Shown one piece after another: positions 53,410 through 62,619 of a DNA stretch of 64,000 bases. The position numbers and the translations under genes were made by a program. The notes beneath the pieces are model-generated. The model searched no databases, was not told where the DNA came from, and saw only the letters and a list, made by a program, of their open reading frames with translations. Source of the stretch: Mesobacillus sp. AQ2 (GTDB lineage Bacteria > Bacillota > Bacilli > Bacillales > Cytobacillaceae); the NCBI RefSeq assembly GCF_030122805.1, contig NZ_CP126080.1, forward strand, positions 3,539,001 through 3,603,000. The letters are read 5' to 3'. Position 1 is the first letter of the stretch. The number at the start of each line of letters is the position of its first letter.

Positions 53410-55176
53410 TTATTGAGGCAGCTTCTTATAAAGCTTGATGGTAAAGGTGGTTCCTTTGCCGACTTGACTGGTTACCTCAATTTGTCCTCTATGGGCTTCC
53501 ACGATATGTTTGACGATGGCAAGGCCAAGGCCTGTTCCCCCAGAATTCCGGCTCCTTGCCCTATCCACACGGTAAAAGCGTTCAAAGATCCTTGGAATCT
53601 CACTTTTTTCAATACCGATACCTGAATCTTTTACCAGAATAGACACAGTGTCATCCTGATCAATTAAAGAGATTTCCACACGGCCGCCATTTGGTGTATA
53701 CGTTATGGCATTGCTGATGAGATTGATCAGTACCTGCTTCAGCCTGTCAGCATCTCCTTCAATGACTGCCTGACGGTCTTTCTGGTCAAGCGTTAGCACG
53801 ATATCCTTTTGTGCAGCTTTTCCTTCTAAAATCTCAATGACTTCAGCTGCTTGCTGGCGGAGATCCACACTTCCAGCTGACAGATGGAAACCATGCTGTT
53901 CAATCTTGGAAAGGTCAAGCAACTCCTGTATCAATACTTGCAGGCGGTCACTTTCTTTCAAGATGATTTCAAGGAAAGCTTCCAATGTATCTTTATCATG
54001 CATCGCGCCATCCAGAAGTGTTTCCGAAAAGCCCTTGATCGAAGTGATGGGCGTCTTAAGCTCGTGCGAAACGTTGGCCACAAAGTCTTTCCTCATCTGC
54101 TCGAGTTTTTTCAGTTCCGAAATGTCATGGAAGACAAGGAGAATTCCTTTCCAGACATTGTTTGTCCCGATGATTGGCACTCCGTAAACTTCAAAATGGC
54201 GTCTTTCAATCTCAATCGGAAGAACAACTTGCTTCCTTACTTTTTGCTCAGTCATGAAAATCTCTTCGACCATCCTGATTATTTCCTCATGGTCAATGAC
54301 TTCATAATAAAGTTTATACAGATACTCAGAAGGTTCCACATTGAAAATTTCCTTGTAGGGCTTATTGATCAAGTTGATAAATCCCCTGCTGTCAATCAGG
54401 ATCAGACCGCTGCCCATATTTTCTAACAATGTTGTCAGTCTATCCTGCTGGGATTCCTTTAGCTTCATCAGTTCCTGAAGGTTTCTGGCCAGGATATTGA
54501 TGGACGAACTGAGCATCCCCGTTTCATCTATATGATCTTCATAAGTCCTTGCACGGTAGTTCCCTTTTGCCAGTTCGATCGCTACATTTGTCGCAGACTC
54601 GATTGGTTTCGTATAGCGGTTCGTAATCCTTGTACCGAGGAGGATGATCACAACCAAGGCCAAGCCAAGACTAACGGTAAGAATCCACCAGATTTGGCGA
54701 TATGCTTTCTGCAGCTCATCGATTTTTGTAGTTAGAAATACATAGCCTTCTTTTTTACCTTCATGGCTGAGCGGATTCCAATAATAATGCAGGTCGAAGC
54801 CTCCGCCTACTTCAAGGTCGCTCTCTGATTTCGGTGGATTTTCCACAATATCCCCAATAATATCCCTATGCCTGCTGATTTTGGTACTTGATAGTTCACC
54901 AGTGTCGTAACGAATATCGCCGTCCAGATCAACGATGGTGATCCTTGAATTCAACAACCGGCTCATCCTTAAAATTTCTTCTTTATCCAGCGAATCAAGC
55001 CCTCCGTTTTGCTCGATATTGGAAGTTAAAAGATTCATTTCAATCATCAGGCGTTCATTGAATGAATTGATATAATAATTCTTGAATAATTGCCCCAACA
55101 CAAGGCCCAGGCCTATTAACACGATGATGATCAAGGAAATGAGGGCAAATAAAAGTCGTGTCCGGTACTTTGTCAT
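53410..55176 (-). CDS. phoR: Phosphate-regulon sensor histidine kinase PhoR
   Basis: The membrane kinase of the phosphate-starvation two-component system. The 588 residues are arranged as TM1 (about 9-30), an extracellular PAS-like sensor domain (about 35-150), TM2 (about 160-182), HAMP (NRYTKPIESATNVAIELAKGNY, about 185-235), a cytoplasmic PAS (about 245-350), HisKA with the phosphorylated His in FVANVSHELKTPITSIKGFSE (about 365), and HATPase_c motifs NLISNAITYTPNG, VKDSGIGIEKSEIPRIFERFYR and SGGTGLGLAIVKHIV. Its ATG overlaps the phoP stop by 4 bp (ATGA), so the pair is translationally coupled. Confidence 0.95.
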   Translation of the reverse strand: MTKYRTRLLFALISLIIIVLIGLGLVLGQLFKNYYINSFNERLMIEMNLLTSNIEQNGGLDSLDKEEILRMSRLLNSRITIVDLDGDIRYDTGELSSTKISRHRDIIGDIVENPPKSESDLEVGGGFDLHYYWNPLSHEGKKEGYVFLTTKIDELQKAYRQIWWILTVSLGLALVVIILLGTRITNRYTKPIESATNVAIELAKGNYRARTYEDHIDETGMLSSSINILARNLQELMKLKESQQDRLTTLLENMGSGLILIDSRGFINLINKPYKEIFNVEPSEYLYKLYYEVIDHEEIIRMVEEIFMTEQKVRKQVVLPIEIERRHFEVYGVPIIGTNNVWKGILLVFHDISELKKLEQMRKDFVANVSHELKTPITSIKGFSETLLDGAMHDKDTLEAFLEIILKESDRLQVLIQELLDLSKIEQHGFHLSAGSVDLRQQAAEVIEILEGKAAQKDIVLTLDQKDRQAVIEGDADRLKQVLINLISNAITYTPNGGRVEISLIDQDDTVSILVKDSGIGIEKSEIPRIFERFYRVDRARSRNSGGTGLGLAIVKHIVEAHRGQIEVTSQVGKGTTFTIKLYKKLPQ

Positions 55177-55889
55177 TCTCCCTTCGGTTCCTCCAGCTTA
55201 TAGCCAAGACCACGAATGGTTTTGATATAGGACGGCTTTTTTGTATTCTGTTCGATCTTTTCGCGCAAGTGGCTTATATGTACATCTACAATTCTTGTGT
55301 CTCCGGCAAAATCATAATTCCAGACCGCACTTAACAGCTGGTCACGCGTCAGTACCCGGCCTTTGCTTTTGGCCAGATAGAGAAGCAATTCGAATTCCTT
55401 CGGTGTCAATTCGAGCAAGTCTTCCATGAAATAGGCTTCATAGAAATCCGGCATGATCCTGAGTTCGCCTATTTTGATCTGGGCTTCGTCCTCAGGCTTC
55501 TCCTCGACGGGATCCGGCACTGCCTGCACCCTTCTAAGAATGGCTTTTACCCTTGCAACAACTTCCCGCGGGCTGAACGGCTTCGTCATGTAATCATCTG
55601 CACCCAGCTCCAGGCCAAGTACTTTGTCAAACTCGTCATCCTTTGCCGTCAGCATTAATATCGGTACATTGATTTTCTGCTGCCTAAGCTGCTTGCACAC
55701 TTCCATGCCATCAAGCTTCGGAAGCATCAAGTCCAGGACCATCAAATCGGGTTTTTCTTCAGCAGCAAGGCGAATCCCTTCCTCACCGTCCATTCCTGTC
55801 ACAACGGAATAACCAGCCTGCTCCAGATTATACTTCAGCAGTGTCACAATAGATTGTTCATCATCCACAACCAAGACCTTCTTGTTCAT
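55173..55889 (-). CDS. phoP: Phosphate response regulator PhoP (OmpR family)
   Basis: The 238-residue regulator has a receiver domain with the acidic pocket VVDDEQ (about 6), phospho-Asp in LMVLDLMLPK (about 52), LTAKDDEFDKVLGLELGADDYMTKPF (Lys at about 102), and a winged-helix DNA-binding domain (KEFELLLYLAKSKGRVLTRDQLLSAVW, HISHLREKI...TIRGLGYKL). I chose ATG 55889 with GGAGG 5 nt upstream. It lies upstream of phoR and downstream of mdh in Bacillus order. I do not see a phosphate box in its own 5' region. Confidence 0.95.
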   Translation of the reverse strand: MNKKVLVVDDEQSIVTLLKYNLEQAGYSVVTGMDGEEGIRLAAEEKPDLMVLDLMLPKLDGMEVCKQLRQQKINVPILMLTAKDDEFDKVLGLELGADDYMTKPFSPREVVARVKAILRRVQAVPDPVEEKPEDEAQIKIGELRIMPDFYEAYFMEDLLELTPKEFELLLYLAKSKGRVLTRDQLLSAVWNYDFAGDTRIVDVHISHLREKIEQNTKKPSYIKTIRGLGYKLEEPKGE

Positions 55890-55994
55890 ATAAGCCTCCA
55901 AAAAAGTTATTACCCCTGATTCATCCAATTAGCTCTATCTACATTATAATATCAACCCGCTGTCTAAAATCAAATTTTAGAATAAAATGAAAAA

Positions 55995-56018
55995 GGATGT
56001 ACAAATGAATGTACATCC
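55995..56018 (-). terminator. Terminator after the MaoC-like gene
   Basis: A perfect 9-bp stem GGATGTACA/TGTACATCC with a 6-nt loop and T5 on the minus strand, about 7 bp from the stop codon. Confidence 0.9.
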
Positions 56019-56024
56019 CAAAAC

Positions 56025-56501
56025 TCAAAAATTCTCCAATGCCTTACCGTCCAAGCGCTGTACTGGATATGGCGGACAGACGAGCATCCGGCCTTTTACC
56101 ACTGTCTCATCATCTTCATTTTTTCCAGTAACCGTGATCTCAACATTATGCTTGCTCTTGATGACTTCGGTCACTTCAAACAAGAATTGCACTGTCCCAT
56201 AATGATAGACAGGTTTCAAATACTCTATATCCTGCTTAAGAATATGGCTTCCAGGTCCCGGAAGATATTTGGAAACAGCCGAAGTGATGATCCCATTCAG
56301 CATGATTGCAGGAACAATCGGCTTTTCATATGGTGTTTGTGAAGCATAATCATGCTGGATATACAAAGGATTCGCATCATTCGTCAAACCCAAATACAAC
56401 AGAAGGTCTTTATCCTCAATCTTTTCTGTTAATGTCAATTTTTCTCCGACAGTCATTTCTTCTATTTTCCTGCCAAGCTTACGTTTTCTTCCAAGCAGCA
56501 T
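56025..56501 (-). CDS. MaoC-like hotdog dehydratase
   Basis: A 158-residue hotdog-fold protein of the MaoC/(R)-hydratase group. The catalytic-loop region LGLTNDANPLYIQHDYASQTPYEKPIVPAIMLNGII (about 48-83) has the Asp and His of the family (N-D-x-N-P-x-Y...H), and the strand set HILKQDIEYLKPVYHYGTVQFLFEVTEVI follows. It would act on an acyl-CoA or acyl-ACP, or be a pseudo-enzyme in acid stress; the substrate is unknown. I chose ATG 56501 with AAAGGGG upstream; the longer open frame includes the mdh terminator and is not credible. Confidence 0.85.
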   Translation of the reverse strand: MLLGRKRKLGRKIEEMTVGEKLTLTEKIEDKDLLLYLGLTNDANPLYIQHDYASQTPYEKPIVPAIMLNGIITSAVSKYLPGPGSHILKQDIEYLKPVYHYGTVQFLFEVTEVIKSKHNVEITVTGKNEDDETVVKGRMLVCPPYPVQRLDGKALENF

Positions 56502-56587
56502 AGCACTTACCCCTTTGCAATAGAAGTTCGATTTAGTTGCATTATATTCCCCTGTCCGAAAACAATATACGTCCCATATTGGAAAAA

Positions 56588-56609
56588 AATCGGGGAAGGT
56601 TCCCCGATT
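56588..56609. terminator. Terminator after mdh (bidirectional)
   Basis: A perfect 10-bp stem AATCGGGGAA/TTCCCCGATT with a 2-nt loop, flanked by A and T runs, about 70 bp past the mdh stop. Confidence 0.92.
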
Positions 56610-56681
56610 CTTTTTAGGCTGTTTTCGAACCGATTGAGTCATAGCATGTGATGTAAAAAGTTTCCCGAATGAATGACCGTA

Positions 56682-57620
56682 TTATGCCAAAACAGCCATC
56701 ACATTACGGACTGATTCTGCTGATTTATCGAGGGCAGCTTTTTCATCTTCTGTCAGTTCAAGTTCAATTACTTTCTCGATTCCCCCGGCTCCAAGAATCG
56801 TTGGAACTCCCAGATAGATTCCTTCATATCCATATTCGCCTTCAAGATAGGCAATCGCCGGAAGAACACGGCGCTGGTCTTTAAGGATTGCTTCGCACAT
56901 TTCTACCAGCGAAGCTGCAGGTGCATAGTAAGCGCTGCCATTTCCAAGAAGGTTGACAATTTCGCCTCCGCCTTTGCGAGTGCGCTCTACAATCTCTTCA
57001 AGGCGTTCTTTTGGAATTAATGTCTCAAGAGGAATGCCTCCTGCATATGAATAACGCACAAGTGGTACCATATCATCTCCATGGCCTCCAAGGACAAAAC
57101 CAGTAACATCTTTTACGGAAAGGTTCAATTCCTGGGCTACGAATGTACGGAAACGAGCAGAATCCAATACACCCGATTGGCCGATTACACGGTTCTTAGG
57201 GAAACCTGATTCTTTGAAAATAGTATAAGTCATCGCATCAACAGGGTTAGTCAAAACGACGATAAAGCTATTAGGAGAATGCTTGGCGATTTCCTGGGCT
57301 ACACTTTTCATGATTTTCTGGTTAGTCTGGACAAGATCATCACGGCTCATGCCTGGCTTGCGGGCAATGCCTGCTGTGACAACAACGATGTCTGAGTCTT
57401 TCGTATCCTCATAGCTGGATGTACCGGTAATGTTCGCATCAAATCCCTGGACAGGGCTTGCTTCTAGCATATCAAGCGCTTTACCCTTTGTCGGATTTTC
57501 CATTTGCGGGATATCAACCAATACTACATCCCCAAGTTCCTTCTGTGCAAGCAAGAATGCTGTTGTTGCTCCTGTGAATCCTCCACCAATGACCGAAATC
57601 TTTTTGCGTTTCAATGACAT
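56682..57620 (-). CDS. mdh: Malate dehydrogenase
   Basis: The NAD-dependent TCA-cycle enzyme, lactate-dehydrogenase-like type. The 312 residues contain the NAD motif [30 protein letters not shown] (about 10-39), [19 protein letters not shown] (about 86-104), the substrate Arg/His loop [36 protein letters not shown] (about 125-160) and [18 protein letters not shown] with the catalytic His (about 180). AGGAGG precedes the ATG. Last gene of the citZ-icd-mdh cluster. Confidence 0.97.
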   Translation of the reverse strand: MSLKRKKISVIGGGFTGATTAFLLAQKELGDVVLVDIPQMENPTKGKALDMLEASPVQGFDANITGTSSYEDTKDSDIVVVTAGIARKPGMSRDDLVQTNQKIMKSVAQEIAKHSPNSFIVVLTNPVDAMTYTIFKESGFPKNRVIGQSGVLDSARFRTFVAQELNLSVKDVTGFVLGGHGDDMVPLVRYSYAGGIPLETLIPKERLEEIVERTRKGGGEIVNLLGNGSAYYAPAASLVEMCEAILKDQRRVLPAIAYLEGEYGYEGIYLGVPTILGAGGIEKVIELELTEDEKAALDKSAESVRNVMAVLA

Positions 57621-57674
57621 AAGGCTTCCTCCTCAGAACGAATATATTTTAATAAAATATATGTTATTTATGTA

Positions 57675-57701
57675 AAGGCTATCCTATAAAAGGATAGCCT
57701 T
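57675..57701 (-). terminator. Hairpin between icd and mdh (weak terminator or mRNA processing element)
   Basis: A perfect 11-bp stem AAGGCTATCCT/AGGATAGCCTT with a 5-nt loop but only TACATAAAT after it, so termination is probably partial and mdh can still be transcribed from icd. Confidence 0.6.
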
Positions 57702-57711
57702 CCGTACATTT

Positions 57712-58980
57712 TTAGCCCATGTTCTTGATCAGTTCATCGCCGAACTCAGAAGTCTTGACTTCTGTAGCGCCATCCATCAAACGTGCGAAGTCATATGTTA
57801 CAACCTTTGAAGCGATTGATTTTTCCATTGACTTGACGATCAGGTTAGCTGCTTCAGTCCAGCCAAGGTGTTCAAGCATCAGGACGCCTGAAAGGATTAC
57901 TGAAGACGGGTTAACTTTATCCAAACCAGCATACTTAGGAGCTGTACCATGAGTCGCTTCGAAAATAGCGTGGCCAGTTTCATAGTTGATGTTTGCTCCA
58001 GGAGCAATACCGATACCGCCTACCTGTGCTGCAAGTGCATCTGAAATGTAGTCGCCGTTAAGGTTCATTGTTGCAACAACATCGAACTCTTTCGGACGTG
58101 TAAGGATCTGTTGAAGGAAGATATCAGCAATCGCATCTTTAACGATGATCTTGCCAGCAGCCTCTGCATCAGACTGAGCTTTGTTTGCTGCATCCGTACC
58201 TTGTTCTTCCTTAATCTTGTCATACTGAGCCCATGTGAAAACCTTATCACCAAATTCTTTTTCAGCAAGTTCATAACCCCAGTTTTTGAACGCGCCTTCT
58301 GTGAATTTCATGATATTGCCTTTATGTACAAGCGTTAATGACTTACGGCCTTCTGTAATGGCGTAATTGATCGCTGAACGTACAAGGCGCTCTGTTCCTT
58401 CTTTGGAAACAGGCTTGATACCGATACCTGAAGTTTCAGGGAAACGGATTTTATTTACGCCCATTTCGTTTTGCAGGAATTCAAGAAGCTTCTTGACTTC
58501 GTCAGATCCGCTTGCATATTCGATGCCCGCATAGATATCTTCAGTGTTTTCACGGAAAATGACCATGTCAGTGTCCTGAGGACGCTTTACAGGTGATGGA
58601 ACACCTTCAAACCAGCGTACAGGGCGCAAGCATACAAACAGGTCAAGCTCCTGGCGCAAAGCAACGTTCAAAGAACGGATTCCGCCGCCAATCGGTGTTG
58701 TCAGTGGACCCTTGATTGCGATCAGGTATTCATTGATCAACTCTAATGTTTCACTTGGAAGCCACTCGCCAGTTTGGTTAAATGCCTTTTCTCCAGCTAA
58801 TACTTCTTTCCAGACAATCTTGCGTTCACCCTTGTATGCTTTTTCAACAGCTGCATCAAGAACGCGGACAGAAGCTGCCCAGATATCCGGACCTGTGCCG
58901 TCACCTTCGATAAAAGGAACGACTGGATTGTTTGGTACGTTTAAAACTCCATCTTTGACTGTGATTTTTTCACCTTGCAT
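57712..58980 (-). CDS. icd: NADP-dependent isocitrate dehydrogenase
   Basis: The TCA-cycle enzyme converting isocitrate to 2-oxoglutarate. The 422 residues include [14 protein letters not shown] (about 20), the substrate serine loop [29 protein letters not shown] (about 100-128; R-S-L-N context), [42 protein letters not shown] (metal Asp) and [19 protein letters not shown] chose ATG 58980 ([11 protein letters not shown]) with GGAGGGAG about 10 nt upstream, matching Bacillus Icd. It lies between citZ and mdh. Confidence 0.97.
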   Translation of the reverse strand: MQGEKITVKDGVLNVPNNPVVPFIEGDGTGPDIWAASVRVLDAAVEKAYKGERKIVWKEVLAGEKAFNQTGEWLPSETLELINEYLIAIKGPLTTPIGGGIRSLNVALRQELDLFVCLRPVRWFEGVPSPVKRPQDTDMVIFRENTEDIYAGIEYASGSDEVKKLLEFLQNEMGVNKIRFPETSGIGIKPVSKEGTERLVRSAINYAITEGRKSLTLVHKGNIMKFTEGAFKNWGYELAEKEFGDKVFTWAQYDKIKEEQGTDAANKAQSDAEAAGKIIVKDAIADIFLQQILTRPKEFDVVATMNLNGDYISDALAAQVGGIGIAPGANINYETGHAIFEATHGTAPKYAGLDKVNPSSVILSGVLMLEHLGWTEAANLIVKSMEKSIASKVVTYDFARLMDGATEVKTSEFGDELIKNMG

Positions 58981-59020
58981 TGTTTTCTCTCCCTCCAAAA
59001 TCCTCATTCAATTCATAATC

Positions 59021-59053
59021 AAAGGTTAGCAGGCTTGTATGCCTCTAACCTTT
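59021..59053 (-). promoter_or_regulatory. Hairpin in the citZ-icd intergenic region
   Basis: AAAGGTTAG/CTAACCTTT (9 bp, extended by GGC/GCC) in the 171-bp gap between citZ and icd. On the minus strand it is followed by GATTATGAATTG, with no T run, so it is more likely an mRNA-stability or processing element than a terminator. Confidence 0.45.
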
Positions 59054-59151
59054 TCTCAGGGAAGCCAGGCAATAATGACTGACTGCCCTCACTCTCCTAT
59101 TACAGCAATTTTTCACCCAAAAGTAAAATATTGCTCCTCTATTTCTAAAAA

Positions 59152-60273
59152 TTATCTCATTTCAACGGGAACATATTCTTGCTTTCCAGGACCTGTATAA
59201 TCAGCACGAGGGCGGATCAGACGGTTGTTGTCATACTGTTCAAGGATATGCGCAAGCCATCCGGATACACGGCTCACAGCAAAAATTGGCGTGAACAGGT
59301 CATGGTCGATGCCAAGGCTGTGATATACGGATGCAGAATAGAAATCCACATTCGGCGGCAGGTTCTTTTCGCCTGTGACGATTTCTTCGATCTTAGTGGA
59401 CATATCGTACCAATGTGGTTCGCCAGTAAGTTCAGTCAATCTCTTGGACATTTCTCTCAAGTGCTTTGCGCGAGGGTCGCCCTGGCGATATACACGGTGG
59501 CCGAAGCCCATGATTTTTTCCTTGTTCGCAAGCTTTTCACGGATTGCCGGCTCTACATTTTCAAGTGTGCCGATTTCAGTCAGCATTTTCATAACTGCTT
59601 CGTTAGCTCCTCCGTGAAGAGGTCCCTTTAATGCACCGATAGCAGCGGTTACACCAGAGTAAACATCTGATAGTGTCGCAACACATACGCGTGCTGTGAA
59701 TGTTGAAGCATTAAGCTCATGATCAGCGTGCAGGACAAGAGCTTTGTTCATAGCTTCTACAGCTACATCTTCAGGCTCTTCGCCTGTCAGCATATACAGG
59801 AAGTTTGCTGCGAAATTAAGGTCTTCCCTTGGAGCAATTGGCTCGAGGCCTTTTCTAACTCTTGCAAAAGCGGTAACAATAGCTGGCATTTTCGCCTGAA
59901 GACGAATTGCTTTGCGGTAATTCGCTTCTTTCTCCATGACATCTGCTTCATCATCATATAATCCTAAAAGAGATACTGCCGAGCGAACTGCAGCCATCGG
60001 ATGGACTTTATCGATCGGGTACATCTTGAAATGCTCAAGCACTTCCTTTGGCAATGCTGCATTCTCTGCGAGCTGCTTCTTCAATTCGTCCAACTCTGCC
60101 GCTGTAGGAAGCTTGCGGTGCCATAATAGGTAAATCACTTCTTCGAAACTAGCATTTTCAGCTAAATCGTCAATGTCATAGCCAACATAAGTCAGCGTAT
60201 CATCGATGATAGAACTGATAGAAGATGTTGTTGCCACTACCCCTTCAAGACCACGTGTTACTGTCATACTCAA
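59152..60273 (-). CDS. citZ: Citrate synthase
   Basis: Condenses oxaloacetate and acetyl-CoA. The 373-residue short-type enzyme begins MTVTRGLEGVVATTSSIS and contains the three catalytic contexts: HADHELNASTFTARV (His, about 185), GFGHRVYRQGDPRAKHL (His, about 258) and DFYSASVYHSLGI (Asp, about 312), plus a C-terminal RPRADYTGP. A ribosome site (GGAGAG) lies about 8 nt before the ATG. First gene of the citZ-icd-mdh cluster. Confidence 0.97.
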   Translation of the reverse strand: MSMTVTRGLEGVVATTSSISSIIDDTLTYVGYDIDDLAENASFEEVIYLLWHRKLPTAAELDELKKQLAENAALPKEVLEHFKMYPIDKVHPMAAVRSAVSLLGLYDDEADVMEKEANYRKAIRLQAKMPAIVTAFARVRKGLEPIAPREDLNFAANFLYMLTGEEPEDVAVEAMNKALVLHADHELNASTFTARVCVATLSDVYSGVTAAIGALKGPLHGGANEAVMKMLTEIGTLENVEPAIREKLANKEKIMGFGHRVYRQGDPRAKHLREMSKRLTELTGEPHWYDMSTKIEEIVTGEKNLPPNVDFYSASVYHSLGIDHDLFTPIFAVSRVSGWLAHILEQYDNNRLIRPRADYTGPGKQEYVPVEMR

Positions 60274-60329
60274 TCTCTCCTTTGTAGTTTAATTTCCCCA
60301 TATCCCATAATTTGTCTGTATGTTGAATT

Positions 60330-60344
60330 GCTGTTCAGAACAGC
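60330..60344. promoter_or_regulatory. Perfect 7-1-7 dyad GCTGTTCAGAACAGC upstream of citZ
   Basis: A 15-bp odd palindrome 57 bp upstream of the citZ start. It has no loop, so it looks like a DNA operator rather than an RNA hairpin. It does not fit the CcpC (ATAA-N7-TTAT) or cre consensus. The regulator is unknown. Confidence 0.4.
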
Positions 60345-60463
60345 GATCAGAAAAAAGAAATTTCTGACACTTTATACGAAAAGCCGAATCATACGCCGGC
60401 GACAGACCGATTCCGACCGGATTTGCCATACACAAGATGGTATCGAGCGCTTGCTCAGGCAGC

Positions 60464-60489
60464 CGTCAAAAAAAAGAAAATGCTTACAT
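60464..60489 (-). promoter_or_regulatory. Possible CcpA cre site and -35 upstream of citZ
   Basis: Minus strand ATGTAAGCATTTTCT (60475-60489) fits cre (WTGNAANCGNWNNCW) with one mismatch. TTGACG at 60464-60469 follows but its -10 (TCGATA, 17 bp on) is poor. Catabolite control of citZ is known in B. subtilis; the site here is tentative. The rest of 60274-60639 shows nothing else. Confidence 0.4.
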
Positions 60490-60639
60490 TTTATGAAATG
60501 AATAAAACCGTGGATTCCGCTTCTCTCCTTAGCCTATATAAGAGAATGGAAGCAGTTACAAGTCCTATTATAAACAATTATCTGACATTTGTGAATGAAA
60601 ACAACTTAATTCAGCAGAAAATATTATTTTAAAAAAAGG

Positions 60640-61098
60640 CTATTTAAGAAAATCAAAGATTTTCATTGCAGCATAGGCAATCCCTGCGCCGATCAGCGGA
60701 CCGACAGCTACACCTTTGAAAATTGAAACCGCCAGTATCGTTCCAAGGACGAGTGCAGTAGTGATATGCGGATCTTCAGCCAGCAACGTAACCCCGCCTT
60801 TTGCAAGCAAAGCAACTGCCATTCCTGAAATGAGGGCAATCCATGCATATGGCGATTTAAACGCACCTGATAAATCCTTGAAGCCAATATCCCCGCTCGC
60901 AATCGGAGCCAGGACGGCGATCGTGATGACGGTAACTCCCCAGTTAATTCCTTTTCCCTGTAAAAGTGAAAACGTTTTACCCTCAAATCCAGCAATCTTC
61001 ATTACAAGGAGGACCAATACCGCAATGATTAATGATTGGTTCTTGGCCACAAAGGCAATCACCAGCAAAGTTAGTAAAAATAGCATAGGCTCTAGCAT
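60640..61098 (-). CDS. ytwI: DUF441 family membrane protein
   Basis: A 152-residue four-helix membrane protein with the DUF441 pattern LFLLTLLVIAFVAKNQSLIIAVLVLLVMKI, KGINWGVTVITIAVLAPIASGDIGFKDL and DPHITTALVLGTILAVSIFKGVAVGPLIGAGIAYA. Function unknown. I chose ATG 61098 because the AAGGATG ribosome site is 9 nt upstream and the protein then has the family N-terminus; ATG 61110 lies directly against the AAGG. It follows the citZ cluster and diverges from ytvI. Confidence 0.88.
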   Translation of the reverse strand: MLEPMLFLLTLLVIAFVAKNQSLIIAVLVLLVMKIAGFEGKTFSLLQGKGINWGVTVITIAVLAPIASGDIGFKDLSGAFKSPYAWIALISGMAVALLAKGGVTLLAEDPHITTALVLGTILAVSIFKGVAVGPLIGAGIAYAAMKIFDFLK

Positions 61099-61284
61099 AA
61101 AATTTGTCATCCTTCCACGGTTAAAACTATTGTAACATAATTTAAAATATTGCACCAAGCAAGTAGTATCCCTGGCATTGCATCTATTAATATACGCTGC
61201 AATTCTTTGTCCGTATTCACTATTATATTCTTCATGCAGAAGAGGTTTTTAAAGGGATTTTCATATAGAGGTCGAATCTTTTTT

Positions 61285-61398
61285 ATGGACAGACCGTATA
61301 TTGTAGAAAAACTTTCAGGACTGGCATCAAGTTTGCAGGACGTACAATTGGAAACACCCCCGCCAGATTGGCCATTCCAAAAGGAGGAACCTGCTTGA
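61285..61398 (+). CDS. Possible 37-residue peptide overlapping the ytvI start
   Basis: ATG 61285 opens MDRPYIVEKLSGLASSLQDV with the tail QLETPPPDWPFQKEEPA. Its TGA stop overlaps the TTG start of ytvI (TTGA), and the strong ytvI ribosome site lies inside it, an arrangement seen with translational coupling. The peptide is acidic and proline-rich and has no membrane segment. AGAGG lies 13 nt upstream, which is far. It may be a leader peptide or just an open frame; I rate the two about equal. Confidence 0.4.
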   Translation: MDRPYIVEKLSGLASSLQDVQLETPPPDWPFQKEEPA

Positions 61399-62522
61399 AC
61401 CTCGTATATCTTCATCGAACACTGCGCTTTATTCTGGTCATCAGCGTGATTGTCGCAGGAGCATTAGCCTTATTTTTTGTCTCAAAGGTCACATATCCAT
61501 TCATCATCGGGTTTCTGATTGCATTTATGATGAACCCACTCGTCAACTTTTTTCAAGAACGGGTGAAAATGCCCAGGGCCCTGGCAGTGATTATTGCCCT
61601 TGCCCTGATTATGTCATTGTTTGCCGGACTGATTACTTTGCTTATTGTCGAAATCGCTTCTGGAGCCGAATATCTCGCGAAGGTTGTTCCCGAACACCTT
61701 GTTACACTGATTGATTACGTAGAGCACTTATTCGCTGCACAGCTCATTCCGCTTTATAACCAGTTGGCTGGAATGTTCCAGAACCTTGAAGCGGACCAGC
61801 AGGATACGATCATGAGTAATATCCAGAATGTCGGCGCCAACATCGGGACCACTGCAGGGAATTTCATCAAGAACTTTTTCGAAAAAATTCCCAACATCCT
61901 TTCATGGTTTCCCAATGCAGCTACCGTTCTTATTTTCTCACTGCTGGGGACTTTCTTCATCAGCAAAGACTGGTACAGACTATCCGCTTTGAGTAACCGG
62001 CTGCTGCCGAACCGTGCAAGGACAAGCAGCAGAACCGTTTTTATCGATTTAAAAAAGGCGTTATTTGGTTTTGTGAAGGCTCAGGCTACCCTGATATCGA
62101 TCACAACGGTCATCATCCTGATTGGCTTGCTGATCCTTCGTATCGATTATGCCATCACAATTGCCCTTGTTACAGGGATTGTCGATATTATTCCCTATCT
62201 AGGCACAGGTGCTGTTTTTGTTCCATGGATCATCTATGAAGCAATCGCCGGTGATATGGCTACCGCAATTGGTTTGGGTGTTTTATATATTGTCGTCCTC
62301 GTGCAGAGGCAGGTCATGGAGCCGAAAATCCTGTCTTCCAGCATTGGGCTGGATCCGCTCGCAACCTTGATTGCCCTTTTTGTCGGATTCAAGACCATCG
62401 GCTTCCTTGGTCTGATTGTCGGTCCTGTCGTCCTGGTTGTCTTTAATACCCTGCAACGAGCAAATGTATTCCAGGATGTATGGACATTCATCAAAGGGAA
62501 GGATGAAGTGATTATCAAATAA
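61395..62522 (+). CDS. ytvI: AI-2E family transporter / YtvI
   Basis: A 375-residue membrane protein of the AI-2E (TqsA/PerM) family with eight predicted helices. N-terminal helices (LVISVIVAGALALFFVSKVTYPFIIGFLIAFMMNPLVNFFQERV), a long extracytoplasmic loop (about 95-165), then LGTFFISKDW and the conserved C-terminal portion IDIIPYLGTGAVFVPWIIYEAIAGD and EPKILSSSIGLDPLATLIALFVGFKTIGFLGLIVGPVVLVV. B. subtilis YtvI is linked to sporulation. Start is TTG at 61395 with AAGGAGG 7 nt upstream. Transcribed divergently from DUF441. Confidence 0.92.
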   Translation: MNLVYLHRTLRFILVISVIVAGALALFFVSKVTYPFIIGFLIAFMMNPLVNFFQERVKMPRALAVIIALALIMSLFAGLITLLIVEIASGAEYLAKVVPEHLVTLIDYVEHLFAAQLIPLYNQLAGMFQNLEADQQDTIMSNIQNVGANIGTTAGNFIKNFFEKIPNILSWFPNAATVLIFSLLGTFFISKDWYRLSALSNRLLPNRARTSSRTVFIDLKKALFGFVKAQATLISITTVIILIGLLILRIDYAITIALVTGIVDIIPYLGTGAVFVPWIIYEAIAGDMATAIGLGVLYIVVLVQRQVMEPKILSSSIGLDPLATLIALFVGFKTIGFLGLIVGPVVLVVFNTLQRANVFQDVWTFIKGKDEVIIK

Positions 62523-62586
62523 TTATATTACAGGGGACTTGCGTGCTTTTATTCCGAAGAGCAGGAATTTTCACCGTGTAAATAAC

Positions 62587-62615
62587 AAAACGCCAACAAT
62601 AGATGTTGGCGTTTT
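62587..62615. terminator. Bidirectional terminator between ytvI and fxsA
   Basis: A perfect 11-bp stem AAAACGCCAAC/GTTGGCGTTTT with a 7-nt loop and flanking A/T runs serves both convergent genes. Confidence 0.92.
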
Positions 62616-62619
62616 TATA

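Noticed and set aside
60423..60632. 69-residue plus-strand open frame upstream of citZ
   Set aside because: It spans the citZ control region (possible cre site), lacks a ribosome site and resembles no protein I know.
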